Part shown: in pieces, positions 14,787 through 23,490 of the stretch
Position numbering within the stretch: position 1 is the stretch's first letter
How the letters are laid out: every line of letters starts with the position of its first letter
From: a bacterium
Lineage (GTDB): Bacteria; JAJVIF01; JAGGVT01
NCBI GenBank assembly: GCA_021157815.1
Contig: JAGGVT010000039.1
Span: 1 to 28,907 of the forward strand
Reading direction: 5' to 3'
Length of the DNA stretch: 28,907 nt
Notes under the pieces: model-generated
The model's database searches: none
Told to the model about the DNA's origin: nothing
What the model saw: only the letters and a program-made list of their open reading frames with translations
Program-made: the position numbers and the translations under genes

Positions 14787-15513
14787 CCTCGCCTGTCTCG
14801 CACTCAACTTTTTCCTCTAAAGGAGGGACTTTTTGGATTGGTGTAAAAGTTCCTTTTTCGTTATTGTTTTTATCCTGATTGGATTCATCCAACGGAACAA
14901 TATTGGATTCAGCTGATTCGGATTCAGCCTTGGGTTTGGTTTCGCTGTCGGGTGGCATTCGCAGGATGAAAGCCAGCAGAAGCACAGTTCCTATCACAAC
15001 CCAGATGTCGGCAAAATTGAAAACCGGGTAGTCATATAGTTGATTGAATTGCGCGAAATATTCCTGCGCTGAAGTCCAGCCGACTTTCCCCGAAAGGTTA
15101 TACCAGATTCCTCCCACTCCCCCACCCCATGGGATATAGACATTGATAAAATCGACAACTCCCTGTCTGTGAGAAAGTCGGTCATAGAGATTACCCAGCG
15201 CGCCTGCCACCTGGAATGTCAACGCCCATCCCAAAAGGCGGTCCTTGAGAGTGGTTTTTCCCAGAATTGTCAGGATTACGATTATCATCACGGTTGACAT
15301 AACCGCAAGCCCCTGAGTCCATCCTGAGAACATGCCCCATGCGGCGCCGGTGTTATAGAGAATTTTCAATTCAAGATATTTTGGAATGAGAGTATAGACC
15401 ATGCTGTGATGGTCGAGGACAATAATCGCCCATAGTTTGCTCGCCTGATCAAGCGCGAACAGGGCAATAATAGCCGCGCCGTACAGGAATCTATATTTCC
15501 ACAATTCAGGCAT
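14770..15513 (-). CDS. lspA: Prolipoprotein signal peptidase LspA, with insertion and charged tail
   Basis: LspA cleaves lipoprotein signal peptides in the inner membrane. The protein has four hydrophobic helices and the family motifs LDQASK (about 21-26), YNTGAAWGMFS (53-63), AGALGNLYDR (103-112), VVDF with catalytic Asp121, and FNFAD with catalytic Asp169. It is 247 residues, against the usual 150-170. Between the two catalytic Asp there are 48 residues, about 20 more than in E. coli, including a Gly/Trp-rich stretch (IPWGGGVGGIWYNLSGKVGW). After the last helix a hydrophilic, acidic tail of about 60 residues follows. The ATG overlaps the mscS stop (TGATG). Confidence 0.94.
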   Translation of the reverse strand: MPELWKYRFLYGAAIIALFALDQASKLWAIIVLDHHSMVYTLIPKYLELKILYNTGAAWGMFSGWTQGLAVMSTVMIIVILTILGKTTLKDRLLGWALTFQVAGALGNLYDRLSHRQGVVDFINVYIPWGGGVGGIWYNLSGKVGWTSAQEYFAQFNQLYDYPVFNFADIWVVIGTVLLLAFILRMPPDSETKPKAESESAESNIVPLDESNQDKNNNEKGTFTPIQKVPPLEEKVECETGEDEIPD

Positions 15514-16769
15514 CAGTTATTATCAGAATCTCCATTGTCTATAGTATCGTCCGGCGTAATTTCCGTTGAATCACCTTTTTTTACCTGTTTCGCTGACACA
15601 GGCAGTGCGTCTTTTTTAACATCATCCGGTATGTAATGAACAACCTGCTGCGGGAATGGAATTTCAATCCCGCGCTCATCCAGTCCGCGTTTAATCATCT
15701 GCCTCAGTTCCCTTTCTATAGACCAGTGCGCCAGCGGCCTGGTTCGAACCGCGACCCTGAATGTTACATCAAAATCGCCAAGTTTGGTTACTCCCATGAC
15801 CACAGGCCGATCCAGAAGGTCAGGATGTTCGAACTTACCCACAATTTCATTTATCGTTGTTCTTAAAATATCAATATCCTCGTTGTAGGTTACTCCGACT
15901 TCCACAATCGCCCTGGAAAATCCTCGCGACAAAACGGAAACCGTATCCAGAGATGAATTCGGAAACATGTGCAATGCGCCATCGAAAGATCGAACAACCG
16001 TGAGCCTGAGCGTCATTTTCTCCACTGTTCCCGAAATGCTGCCCACTTTAATATAATCGCCGACATGGAACTGGCCCTCAAACAAAATGAAAAATCCTGA
16101 GAGAATATCCTTCACAAGTGTCTGCGCTCCAAACCCGATTGCCAGACCCATGACACCTGCACCGGCTAGCGCTGGGCCAATATCCAGCCCGATTTCCTTG
16201 AGAATCATCATGAACCCGACAAAATAAAGCATGTATCTCAACGTGCTTTTCAGAAGATAACTGATTGTATGCGCGCGCTTTTCAGCGTCGCTGAAAGCCG
16301 GATCATCATCCTCGACCGACTCAACCCACTTGTCAACAGCGAAATTGATAAATGTCAGCGCCAGTTCCACACCGATTAGAATTACAAATATCAGGCATAG
16401 TTTATAGAGAACAGACATCCATAACGCTTTTGAAACCGCCCCGCCAAGCACTCCGATTTCCTGCATGACTATGAGAATGATAAACCACATCCACACAGTC
16501 CAGAAAAAGATTGTCAGGAATCGAACGACGCTGGTTACAACATTCATTGTTCGTTCAATTCGCTCTTCCTCGCTTCCCACACTCAGGAATTTCGGAATGA
16601 TATTGCTGACAAAAGATTTAAACAGCCGTTGAATAATAATCATTACCAAAAACGCGACTGCAATCGCCAGAAGCGCCTCAACAAGCCGCAGCCCGATTGT
16701 CCACGCCAGCCCGCCCCAGCCTGTATATGTTACCTGGAAATATTCATACAGCAATTGTTCTATATACAT
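15513..16769 (-). CDS. mscS: MscS-family mechanosensitive channel
   Basis: A membrane channel that opens under osmotic downshock. The 418-residue protein has about five hydrophobic segments, more than the three of E. coli MscS. The pore-lining helix region follows (GPALAGAGVMGLAIGFGAQTLVKDILSG, about 205-232), then the beta domain FEGQFHVGDYIKVGSISGTVEKMTLRLTVVRSFDG and the alpha/beta C-terminal domain with IEIPFPQQ. A polar tail of about 50 residues ends the protein. ATG follows GAGGT. It is the first gene of the operon with lspA, rluD and tgt; a perfect TATAAT lies 65 bases upstream on the minus strand (16834-16839) but without a good -35. Confidence 0.93.
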   Translation of the reverse strand: MYIEQLLYEYFQVTYTGWGGLAWTIGLRLVEALLAIAVAFLVMIIIQRLFKSFVSNIIPKFLSVGSEEERIERTMNVVTSVVRFLTIFFWTVWMWFIILIVMQEIGVLGGAVSKALWMSVLYKLCLIFVILIGVELALTFINFAVDKWVESVEDDDPAFSDAEKRAHTISYLLKSTLRYMLYFVGFMMILKEIGLDIGPALAGAGVMGLAIGFGAQTLVKDILSGFFILFEGQFHVGDYIKVGSISGTVEKMTLRLTVVRSFDGALHMFPNSSLDTVSVLSRGFSRAIVEVGVTYNEDIDILRTTINEIVGKFEHPDLLDRPVVMGVTKLGDFDVTFRVAVRTRPLAHWSIERELRQMIKRGLDERGIEIPFPQQVVHYIPDDVKKDALPVSAKQVKKGDSTEITPDDTIDNGDSDNN

Positions 16770-16833
16770 AGTCAGTTACCTCTATCTGATATTTCTCGCA
16801 CGTCGAATCAGCAAGATCAGATATGAAAAAGGG

Positions 16834-16839
16834 ATTATA
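16834..16839 (-). promoter_or_regulatory. Possible -10 box of the mscS operon
   Basis: A perfect TATAAT on the minus strand 65 bases before mscS. Seventeen bases further upstream there is only a T-run, a poor -35, so this is tentative. Confidence 0.3.
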
Positions 16840-16976
16840 CCCCACCAGAGCTATTGAAAAAAACCTTTTTCAGAAATGATGTGTCTTCAGTGAAGCGTAC
16901 TCGGTGACTCGCACGAAATCAACGTTAAATAGAACTTTCTCGGTGTGGCTCATCAATAGGGCTTTATCTCGTCAAG

Positions 16977-17009
16977 TTGTAGGGGTGGGTTTAAAACCCA
17001 CCCCTACAA
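16977..17009. repeat. REP-like perfect palindrome downstream of tatD
   Basis: TTGTAGGGGTGGGTTT (16977-16992) and AAACCCACCCCTACAA (16994-17009) form a perfect 16-bp inverted repeat around one base. It begins 30 bases after the tatD stop. No T-run follows, so it is not a standard terminator. The GTAGGGG head also starts the inner unit of the 12355-12519 element and occurs at 5501-5507, suggesting a dispersed family. Confidence 0.6.
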
Positions 17010-17038
17010 CAATGCGGAAATGGTATTTATTATTTTTA

Positions 17039-17860
17039 TCAACCAAGCGCAGCCTGTCTCTTTTCCAACGCGGACAAAAGTTTTGGGAAACAGTCCATTG
17101 TATTTTCAAACAGAAGATTCTGGAGAATATCAAGCTCCATCTGGCGTATGCTCGCAAGCTCTTTCGCTGTCTCTACTACATACCCCGGTAGATTCCCCCT
17201 GCTCTGCTTCTTGAATTTAGCGGGAGTCATAAACGGCGAATCGGTTTCAATCAATGCCCGCTTCATCGGGATTGATTTTGCGGTGTTTTTTAATTTTTTA
17301 GAGTGTTCATAGGTCAAAACGCCGGGAAATGAAACATGAAATCCCATGTCAACACAGATTTCAGCCTCTTTTGGACCGTATCCGAAACAGTGAAAAACGC
17401 CTCTGAGAGGAAAATCGCGCCTAACTTCATTCACAATCTCAAGCGTATCATCCCATGCCTTGCGTGAGTGAATCACAACCGGCATATTGTTCTCACCGGC
17501 AAACCGCAGTTGCGTTTCAAAAAATTGCTTTTGCAAATCGCGCGGAGAGTAATCGCGATAGTAATCAAGCCCAATCTCACCTATCGCTACCACTTTCGGG
17601 TGATTGAAATTATTGGCTATGAAATCCAAATCAGCTTCAGTTGCGTTTTTTACATCATGCGGATGAATTCCGATTACAGCGTAAACCTCATCATAACGCT
17701 CAGCACGCGCAATTACATCCCTGCATGACTGCCCGTCGACAGCAACATCCAGCAGGATATCGACGTTGTTATCATGCGCGTGTTTGATTAGATCTTCTTC
17801 GGAGATGAAGTCGCACATTCCGATATGGCAGTGTGTGTCTATCCAGTGTTTTGTGTTCAT
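17039..17860 (-). CDS. tatD: TatD-family metal-dependent DNase
   Basis: A TIM-barrel metallohydrolase of the amidohydrolase superfamily; TatD proteins act as Mg-dependent DNases. From the ATG at 17860 the protein has 273 residues, with metal ligands IDTHCH (His10, His12), GEIGLDYY, PVVIHSR, FHCFGYG and ETDSPF, the complete family set. The open frame continues 32 codons upstream to 17956, but that part lies in the transposon remnant region and TatD proteins normally begin just before the DTHxH motif. There is no ribosome binding site, but a GTTACA/TATAAT pair (17873-17901) predicts a transcript with almost no leader. It is separated from mscS by a REP palindrome. Confidence 0.93.
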   Translation of the reverse strand: MNTKHWIDTHCHIGMCDFISEEDLIKHAHDNNVDILLDVAVDGQSCRDVIARAERYDEVYAVIGIHPHDVKNATEADLDFIANNFNHPKVVAIGEIGLDYYRDYSPRDLQKQFFETQLRFAGENNMPVVIHSRKAWDDTLEIVNEVRRDFPLRGVFHCFGYGPKEAEICVDMGFHVSFPGVLTYEHSKKLKNTAKSIPMKRALIETDSPFMTPAKFKKQSRGNLPGYVVETAKELASIRQMELDILQNLLFENTMDCFPKLLSALEKRQAALG

Positions 17861-17872
17861 TTTCAGGAGGTC

Positions 17873-17901
17873 ATTATACAATGATGCTAGTGTCATGTAA
17901 C
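17873..17901 (-). promoter_or_regulatory. Candidate tatD promoter
   Basis: On the minus strand GTTACA (17896-17901) and a perfect TATAAT (17873-17878) are 17 bases apart. TATAAT ends 12 bases before the tatD ATG, so the message would be nearly leaderless. The -35 lies next to the transposase remnant and could derive from its end. Confidence 0.45.
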
Positions 17902-17943
17902 TCTTTTTGCTGGACATAACAGTTTTCATCCATAATATCAAAC

Positions 17944-18319
17944 ATGACATATTCAACCAAACAATATGCGCTCACTGAAGACCAGCGCACCGAACTCCAT
18001 CGAAGAGTCCAAAGTAGCAAGACATCCAAGCGAGATAGTCTTAGAGCCAATATAATTCTTCTGCGAGAAGGCGGAATGAAACAAAGAGATGTCGCAAAGA
18101 ATCTGGGCATCAGCCATACAAGTGTATCAAAGTGGACCATGCGTTTTGAAAAGCAGGGCATCAAGGGGCTTAAAGATGCCCTGGGGCGAGGTCGCAAACC
18201 CACCATAGATAGCAGCAAACTCCGTAAAGTCATCGACCAGGTGGAGCACTCGAACCATGGCAAAGGAGGCAGGTGTCTCCCAAAAGTATGTATTATTTAG
18301 ATACATAACTTTTTCTTGA
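17944..18319 (+). pseudogene. IS630-type transposase remnant, frameshifted and truncated
   Basis: An ATG at 17944 opens 118 codons that match the N-terminal helix-turn-helix region of IS630/Tc1-type transposases: a first DNA-binding helix-turn-helix (QRDVAKNLGISHTSVSKWTMRF, about 50-70) and the GRGRKPTID linker. After about 18241 the correct protein continues in the +1 frame: from 18242 it reads WSTRTMAKEAGVSQK, the usual next segment of this family, and then ends at a TGA at 18317. Thus a small deletion shifted the frame, and the DDE catalytic domain is absent. No function is expected. It sits between tatD and cheA. Confidence 0.75.
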
Positions 18320-18376
18320 ATTCCTCGGAATGTCAAGCGGGAAGCCTTTTTTATTAACTAAAGCTTATACATTTAA

Positions 18377-18424
18377 ACAGTCCCCTTTTTTTTACTCAAT
18401 CTAAACTCAACCCACTCGATTTAT
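18377..18424. mobile_element. MITE-like element, copy 3 (right-end fragment)
   Basis: This fragment repeats the right part of copy 1: ACAGTCCCC, a run of eight T, ACTCAATCTAAACTCAACCC, then A(C)TCGATTTATT. Only this right end is present; the left side is missing. It lies next to the transposase remnant, about 165 bases before cheA. The rest of 18320-18590 shows no gene and no promoter that I can defend. Confidence 0.55.
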
Positions 18425-18590
18425 TTAAAAACCAGTAAATTGATGTCGCAATGAGATATTTTTTGAAAAAGAATAATGTAATCGATATTTTCGGTTCTTA
18501 AGCAAAAAACCAAAGGTTCATCTAGATAATAAATTTGAGATTATAGGGCAGAATCTTGCAGTAGAAAAAAATAAAAGGAGCGAAACTTTC

Positions 18591-20765
18591 ATGGCACTTG
18601 ACGCATTAGCTGCCGCAGCTATTGGTGTAGAACCCGATGACAAAGCAGAGCTTAACAACATTCGAACCTCTTTGGTTGAACTGAAAAATTCTTCCAAATT
18701 ACCTGATGAGGCTCGCTTTCTTGCAAGTGAAGCCGCTAACCTGATTAATGAAGTTATAAATGGCAAGAAAGAGGATTCGAGTGAAACACTTGCAAATGTA
18801 GGCCAGATAATTTCATCTCTCCAAATGCTTATCGACCCGGATGAAGTGGACTTTTCAGAAGGCGAAACTCCCGTATCAGGTTCCGAACCTCAAGCCGAAG
18901 AAAGTACGACCCCACCTGAATCGACAGAAAAGGATGATGAACCTGAAGAGGCAGCGGCTCCAGAGCCGGATATTGAAGCTGACTCATTCGAGGATGACCC
19001 TGAATTGATTGCGGAGTTTATCACCGAAGCGATGGATCATCTTCAGAATTCTGAAGCTGCGCTACTTACACTTGAGACTGACCCGGAAGATGAGGATTCA
19101 CTCAACCTTGTTTTCCGCGCGTTCCATACAATCAAAGGCACTGCCGGATTTCTCAATTTGAAATCGGTTCAAACACTGGCTCACAGGGCCGAGAATTTGC
19201 TTGACAGAGCGCGTAAGGGGGAACTTCAGCTTGTTGGAGGTTACGCTGATCTGGCGCTTGAATCAGCGGATATGCTAAAGCAAATGACGATAGACCTCGA
19301 GGCGAAAACAGAAAAAGGGCCCCTGCCAGACCCGGAGAACCTGGATGATCTTATTAAACGACTGGAAAATCCTGAAGATTATGGCGTAAGCGATACCGAT
19401 TCAATAGCCGCTGAGGATGTTCCACGAGTGGGAGATATTCTCGTTGCTCAGAAAACAGTAACTCGCAGACAGGTTGAAAAAGTTGCGAAAGAAAGAGGAG
19501 AAAAACCAATCGGGGAAGCGATTGTGGAATCAGGCGCAGCTACAACCACGGATGTCGCAAAAGCGCTTCGTGTGCAGAAAAAGATGGGGGGGGGAAAGAT
19601 TGCGGATTCAAGTATCCGCGTTAGTACCAAAAGGCTTGACGGTTTAATCAACATGGTTGGTGAACTTGTAATCAGCCAGGCTATGGTTGAGCAGAATGAA
19701 TGGATCATCGCTCAGAAAGATCGCTCTGTAGCGAAAAACGTTGCACAGATGGGTAAAATCACTCGTGACCTTCAGGATTTAAGCATGTCTCTCAGAATGG
19801 TTCCTCTTAAGCACCTCTTCCAGAAGATGGTTCGATTGGTTCGTGACCTTGCGCGCAAATCCGGCAAGCAGGTGAATTTTGTAACCGAGGGTGAAGACAC
19901 CGAAATAGACCGCAACATGGTTGAATTGCTGGGCGATCCCCTGATACACATGATAAGAAACGCAGTCGATCATGGAATAGAAAGCCCTGAAGATAGAAAA
20001 GCCAAAGGCAAAAATCCTGTTGGAACAGTCACACTTAGGGCGTATCACACTGCTGGAAATGTTGTAATTGAACTACTGGATGACGGCAAAGGGCTGGATC
20101 GTGACAAAATTCTTAAAAAGGCAGTTGAAAATGGCCTTGTTCCTGAAAACAAAGAGCTCAGTGACAGTGAGGTTTTCAAACTTATTTTTGCAGCCGGATT
20201 ATCAACCGCGGAGAAAGTAACTGATGTTTCCGGCCGCGGTGTCGGAATGGATGTTGTAAGGAAAAACATTGAAGCGATAAGAGGACGCGTTGATGTCGAT
20301 TCGCAAATAGGAAAAGGATCGACTTTTGCTCTGAAGATTCCTCTCACTTTGGCGATCATCGATGGCATGCTGCTTAGAGTTGGTGATGAAAAATATATCA
20401 TTTCAACACTGAATGTGGTTCGTGCATTCCGCCCGGAAAAAGACGCTTTAAATACGGTTACCAATCGAGGCGAGATGGTCATGCTTAGAGGTGATCTCCT
20501 TCCAATTTACAGGCTGCATGAACTATTTAATGTTCCAGATGCGATAGAGGAGCCAACTGAAGCGCTTCTGCTTGTAGTTGAACACGAAGGACAATCCTGC
20601 GCATTGCTTGCTGATGAACTTCTGGGGCAGCAGCAGGTTGTTATTAAAACGCTGGGAGACGGAATTAAGAAAGTTGATGGCGTATCAGGAGCTGCAATCC
20701 TTGGTGATGGCCATGTCGGGTTAATCTTGGATGTCGCTGGAGTTATGAATATTGCGCACACTTAG
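18591..20765 (+). CDS. cheA: Chemotaxis histidine kinase CheA, unusual domain order
   Basis: CheA phosphorylates itself in response to receptors and passes the phosphate to CheY and CheB. Domains in the 724-residue protein: an extra helical region (1-85); an acidic, Pro-rich linker (86-135); the Hpt/P1 domain with phospho-site His179 in AFHTIKGTAGFL; a two-repeat module (279-332) of the pattern VGDILVxxxTVTRRQVEKV / IGEAIVxxxAATTTDVAKAL; the dimerisation domain; the ATPase with HMIRNAVDHG (N box), DDGKGLD (G1) and GRGVGMDVV (G2); and a C-terminal CheW-like domain (about 586-720). The usual P2 (CheY-docking) domain is not recognisable; the two-repeat module occupies its place. ATG follows AGGAG. 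It heads the chemotaxis operon. Confidence 0.96.
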   Translation: MALDALAAAAIGVEPDDKAELNNIRTSLVELKNSSKLPDEARFLASEAANLINEVINGKKEDSSETLANVGQIISSLQMLIDPDEVDFSEGETPVSGSEPQAEESTTPPESTEKDDEPEEAAAPEPDIEADSFEDDPELIAEFITEAMDHLQNSEAALLTLETDPEDEDSLNLVFRAFHTIKGTAGFLNLKSVQTLAHRAENLLDRARKGELQLVGGYADLALESADMLKQMTIDLEAKTEKGPLPDPENLDDLIKRLENPEDYGVSDTDSIAAEDVPRVGDILVAQKTVTRRQVEKVAKERGEKPIGEAIVESGAATTTDVAKALRVQKKMGGGKIADSSIRVSTKRLDGLINMVGELVISQAMVEQNEWIIAQKDRSVAKNVAQMGKITRDLQDLSMSLRMVPLKHLFQKMVRLVRDLARKSGKQVNFVTEGEDTEIDRNMVELLGDPLIHMIRNAVDHGIESPEDRKAKGKNPVGTVTLRAYHTAGNVVIELLDDGKGLDRDKILKKAVENGLVPENKELSDSEVFKLIFAAGLSTAEKVTDVSGRGVGMDVVRKNIEAIRGRVDVDSQIGKGSTFALKIPLTLAIIDGMLLRVGDEKYIISTLNVVRAFRPEKDALNTVTNRGEMVMLRGDLLPIYRLHELFNVPDAIEEPTEALLLVVEHEGQSCALLADELLGQQQVVIKTLGDGIKKVDGVSGAAILGDGHVGLILDVAGVMNIAHT

Positions 20766-20767
20766 AC

Positions 20768-20783
20768 AGCAATAAGTATTGCT
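20768..20783 (+). promoter_or_regulatory. Small hairpin after cheA
   Basis: AGCAAT and ATTGCT make a 6-bp stem with an AAGT loop, followed by TTTAAAT, two bases after the cheA stop. A second 6-bp stem with one wobble, GGTGAT / ATCGCC, lies a little further on. They may attenuate or stabilise the cheA-cheW message; too weak to call a terminator. Confidence 0.3.
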
Positions 20784-20858
20784 TTTAAATAGATTTATTA
20801 ACGGTGATGTTTAATCGCCATTTAGCAAAGCAAGCAAAACGAAAGGAGAGGTTTTGAA

Positions 20859-21383
20859 ATGGAAAACACTCAAACTGTTACAACAACCGATGTTCCAACA
20901 GGCCGCCAACTAGGCGGGAAGTACCTTACTTTTGAACTGGCATCAGAGGAATATGGCCTGGAAATCCTGAAGGTTCGCGAAATTATGGGGATGATGCCGA
21001 TAACCGCTGTACCTCGTACACCAAATGATGTCAAGGGAGTAATCAACCTTCGAGGCAAGGTTATACCCGTTATCGACCTCAGGCTCAAATTCGATATCGA
21101 GGAAATGGAGGTGACTGAAGAAACCTGCGTTATCGTTGTAGATGTCAACAGCTTGGAAATGGGTATCATTGTTGACAAGGTTTCTGAAGTGCTTGATATT
21201 TCATCGGAAGATATTGAAGATTCACCGTCGTTCGGTTCCTCAGTTGATACCAATTTTATTCTTGGCATGGGCAAAACCGAGGAAAGAGTAAGCATATTAC
21301 TGGATATCACAAAAGTCCTGGATGGAATGGATATGGATTTCATGAATCAGGAAAATGGCAAGGAGGTTAGCGAGAAGTTTTAA
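20859..21383 (+). CDS. cheW: Chemotaxis adaptor protein CheW
   Basis: CheW couples receptors to CheA in the chemosensory array. The 174-residue protein is a single CheW (SH3-like) domain with family segments YLTFELASEEYGLEILKVREI, PRTPNDVKGVINLRGKVIPVIDLRLKF and ILLDITKVL. It is slightly longer than usual because of a polar N-terminal tail of about 20 residues and a C-terminal tail of about 20. ATG follows GGAGAGG. It lies 93 bases after cheA, within the operon. Confidence 0.96.
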   Translation: MENTQTVTTTDVPTGRQLGGKYLTFELASEEYGLEILKVREIMGMMPITAVPRTPNDVKGVINLRGKVIPVIDLRLKFDIEEMEVTEETCVIVVDVNSLEMGIIVDKVSEVLDISSEDIEDSPSFGSSVDTNFILGMGKTEERVSILLDITKVLDGMDMDFMNQENGKEVSEKF

Positions 21384-21469
21384 GGACCATTACCAATTAT
21401 GCGAAAGCAATTACATATAAATAGATTTAAAAGCATGAAATATTACTGAAACAACGGAGGCATTACATA

Positions 21470-23440
21470 ATGTTTGCAAACATGAAACTAGCTACAAAAA
21501 TGGCTCTCGGATTTGGAGTGCTGATTCTATTCGCGGCAATCCTTGGATACACCGGCTTTTCCAGCCTTGGGAATGTGGGTAAAACGGTTGAAAACGCGGA
21601 TGACGCCAACTGGATCATCAAGCAGTCGCTGGATGGGCGAATCAAAGAGAAGAACTTTATGCTGCGCAAGGATAAGAAATATCAGGATGAAGCAAAGGAA
21701 CTTGTTGCGGGAATCCATGAACGTGCAACTACGCTGAATGGCAAACTCAAGGATTCAGCAGACAAGTCGACATTGACAAGCACTACATCCGAAGTTGATA
21801 CTTGGATAACAGCTTTGGATAAGTACGTATCCCTGGAGGATAAAAAGGTAGAAGCTGACGCAAAAATGGTTACGGCCGCAAGAGATGCGATCACGGAGAT
21901 CGAGAAAATGCGTGCCGACCAGAAAACAAAGCTGCTTGATGAGATGGATAACGAGAATTCATCAGCAAAACTAATTGACAGGCTGGCAAAGGCGGATGAT
22001 GCAAACAGGCTCAACAAGTTTGTTCTTGAAGCACGACGCCAGGAGAAAAACTACATAATCAGGGATGATAATAAGTATGTGGATAACGTTGCTGCGGAAG
22101 TTACTGCAATGGTTGCCCTCGCGGAGGACATGAAAAGTCGTTTCAATGACCCGTTAAACCAGAAGCAGACTGATGATGTCATTCATGCAATTAACACTTA
22201 CCATAATGCATTTAAGGAATATGCCGGTTATGTGGAAGAACAAAGAACCGAGGCGGCTACAATGGTTGATTCGGCAAGGCAGCTGCAAGAGGATGCAGAA
22301 GAGCTTCGCGCAGGACAGAAAGACAAGATGGAAACAATCATGGCATCATCCAATATGGTTATGATGTCGATTTCAATCGGCGCTATTTTAATCGGCATTC
22401 TCGCCGCATGGTTTATTACTGTTTCAATAACCAAATCGCTTAACCAGGTTATTTCCACACTGACAGAGAGTTCAAATCAGATGACCTCTGCTGCGGGCCA
22501 GGTTTCATCATCCAGCCAATCAGTTGCCCAGGGCACAAGTGAACAGGCTGCCGCTATCGAAGAGACTACCGCCTCACTTGAGGAATTAAGTTCAATGACA
22601 AAGCAGAACGCATCGAACTCCCAACAGGCAAACACTCTAATGGCTGACAGTGTGAATTTGATAAACAACGGGCAGGAATCCATGAAACGCATGGTTAATG
22701 CAATTGATGAGATAAAAACCTCATCTGATGAAACGGCCAAAATCATCAAGACAATCGATGAGATTGCATTCCAGACAAACCTACTCGCCTTGAACGCTGC
22801 TGTTGAGGCCGCGCGAGCCGGCGATGCCGGAAAGGGATTCGCGGTTGTTGCGGAGGAAGTCCGTAATCTTGCTCAACGTTCTGCTGAAGCGGCAAAGAAC
22901 ACCCAGGTTCTTATAGATGGTTCGGTTGAAAACTCGGAAAGGGGTGTCACCGTATCTCAGGAGACATCACAGGTACTTGAAGAAATTATTGTTTCTTCAA
23001 AGAAGGTCGCTGAGCTTATCGCTGAAATCGCCGCGGCATCCAACGAACAGGCGCAGGGTATCGACCAGATGAATGTTGCCATGACACAGGTCGATCAGGC
23101 AACACAGGCTAACGCGTCCAATTCAGAAGAAACAGCATCCGCTGCAGAGGAAATGGCCGCGCAGTCTGAAATGCTGAAGGGTATGGTTGATGCACTGATT
23201 CAAATCGTGGGTGGAAGTGATGGCAGTTCTTCCAGTTCCGATTCTTATTCCGGCAATGGTCGTGTAGAAAATGGAATCAAAGGCGCACTTGGAAGAATGA
23301 AAGGAAACAAGCCAAAATCCAATTCGAACGGGAGTAGTAAGAGTAATGTTCATAACCTGGTGGGACATGCGGCAGGCAAGAGCAACTCACCTGAAGATGT
23401 AATTCCATTCGATGATGACAAAGATTTGGCGAATTTCTAA
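21470..23440 (+). CDS. Methyl-accepting chemotaxis protein (transmembrane receptor)
   Basis: 656 residues: membrane helix 1 (about 10-30), an all-helical periplasmic sensor (about 31-293), membrane helix 2 (about 295-320) and a cytoplasmic signalling domain with the conserved tip [21 protein letters not shown] (431-451). The sensor contains two similar segments, [17 protein letters not shown] (about 59) and [17 protein letters not shown] (about 191), consistent with a helical bimodular (HBM-like) duplication. After helix 2 there is only a short stretch before the methylation helix, too short for a full HAMP domain. A Ser/Gly-rich tail (about 582-656) follows; it lacks a clear CheR-docking pentapeptide. 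CheR, CheB and CheD encoded next to it should modify it. The ligand is unknown. Confidence 0.94.
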   Translation: MFANMKLATKMALGFGVLILFAAILGYTGFSSLGNVGKTVENADDANWIIKQSLDGRIKEKNFMLRKDKKYQDEAKELVAGIHERATTLNGKLKDSADKSTLTSTTSEVDTWITALDKYVSLEDKKVEADAKMVTAARDAITEIEKMRADQKTKLLDEMDNENSSAKLIDRLAKADDANRLNKFVLEARRQEKNYIIRDDNKYVDNVAAEVTAMVALAEDMKSRFNDPLNQKQTDDVIHAINTYHNAFKEYAGYVEEQRTEAATMVDSARQLQEDAEELRAGQKDKMETIMASSNMVMMSISIGAILIGILAAWFITVSITKSLNQVISTLTESSNQMTSAAGQVSSSSQSVAQGTSEQAAAIEETTASLEELSSMTKQNASNSQQANTLMADSVNLINNGQESMKRMVNAIDEIKTSSDETAKIIKTIDEIAFQTNLLALNAAVEAARAGDAGKGFAVVAEEVRNLAQRSAEAAKNTQVLIDGSVENSERGVTVSQETSQVLEEIIVSSKKVAELIAEIAAASNEQAQGIDQMNVAMTQVDQATQANASNSEETASAAEEMAAQSEMLKGMVDALIQIVGGSDGSSSSSDSYSGNGRVENGIKGALGRMKGNKPKSNSNGSSKSNVHNLVGHAAGKSNSPEDVIPFDDDKDLANF

Positions 23441-23462
23441 TTTGAGAGATAATCAATGGCTA

Positions 23463-23490
23463 AGAGCGTTTGTTTGATAAAGAACGCTCT
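23463..23490 (+). promoter_or_regulatory. Stem-loop between mcp and cheR
   Basis: AGAGCGTT (23463-23470) and AACGCTCT (23483-23490) form a perfect 8-bp stem with a 12-base loop. No T-run follows. It contains the possible TTG start of a 29-codon frame. It may block 3' exonucleases and so favour the receptor message over downstream genes; that is inference. Confidence 0.45.

Noticed and set aside
16977-17009. Intrinsic terminator for tatD
   Set aside because: The stem is perfect, but no T-run follows on the minus strand; it fits a REP-type repeat better.
17861-17956. N-terminal extension of tatD to 17956
   Set aside because: The extra codons cover the predicted promoter and reach the transposase remnant, and TatD proteins start shortly before the DTHxH motif.
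18484-18560. cheA promoter such as GATAAT at 18525
   Set aside because: No -35 of reasonable quality at the right distance, and no sigma-28 or sigma-54 pattern that I could defend.
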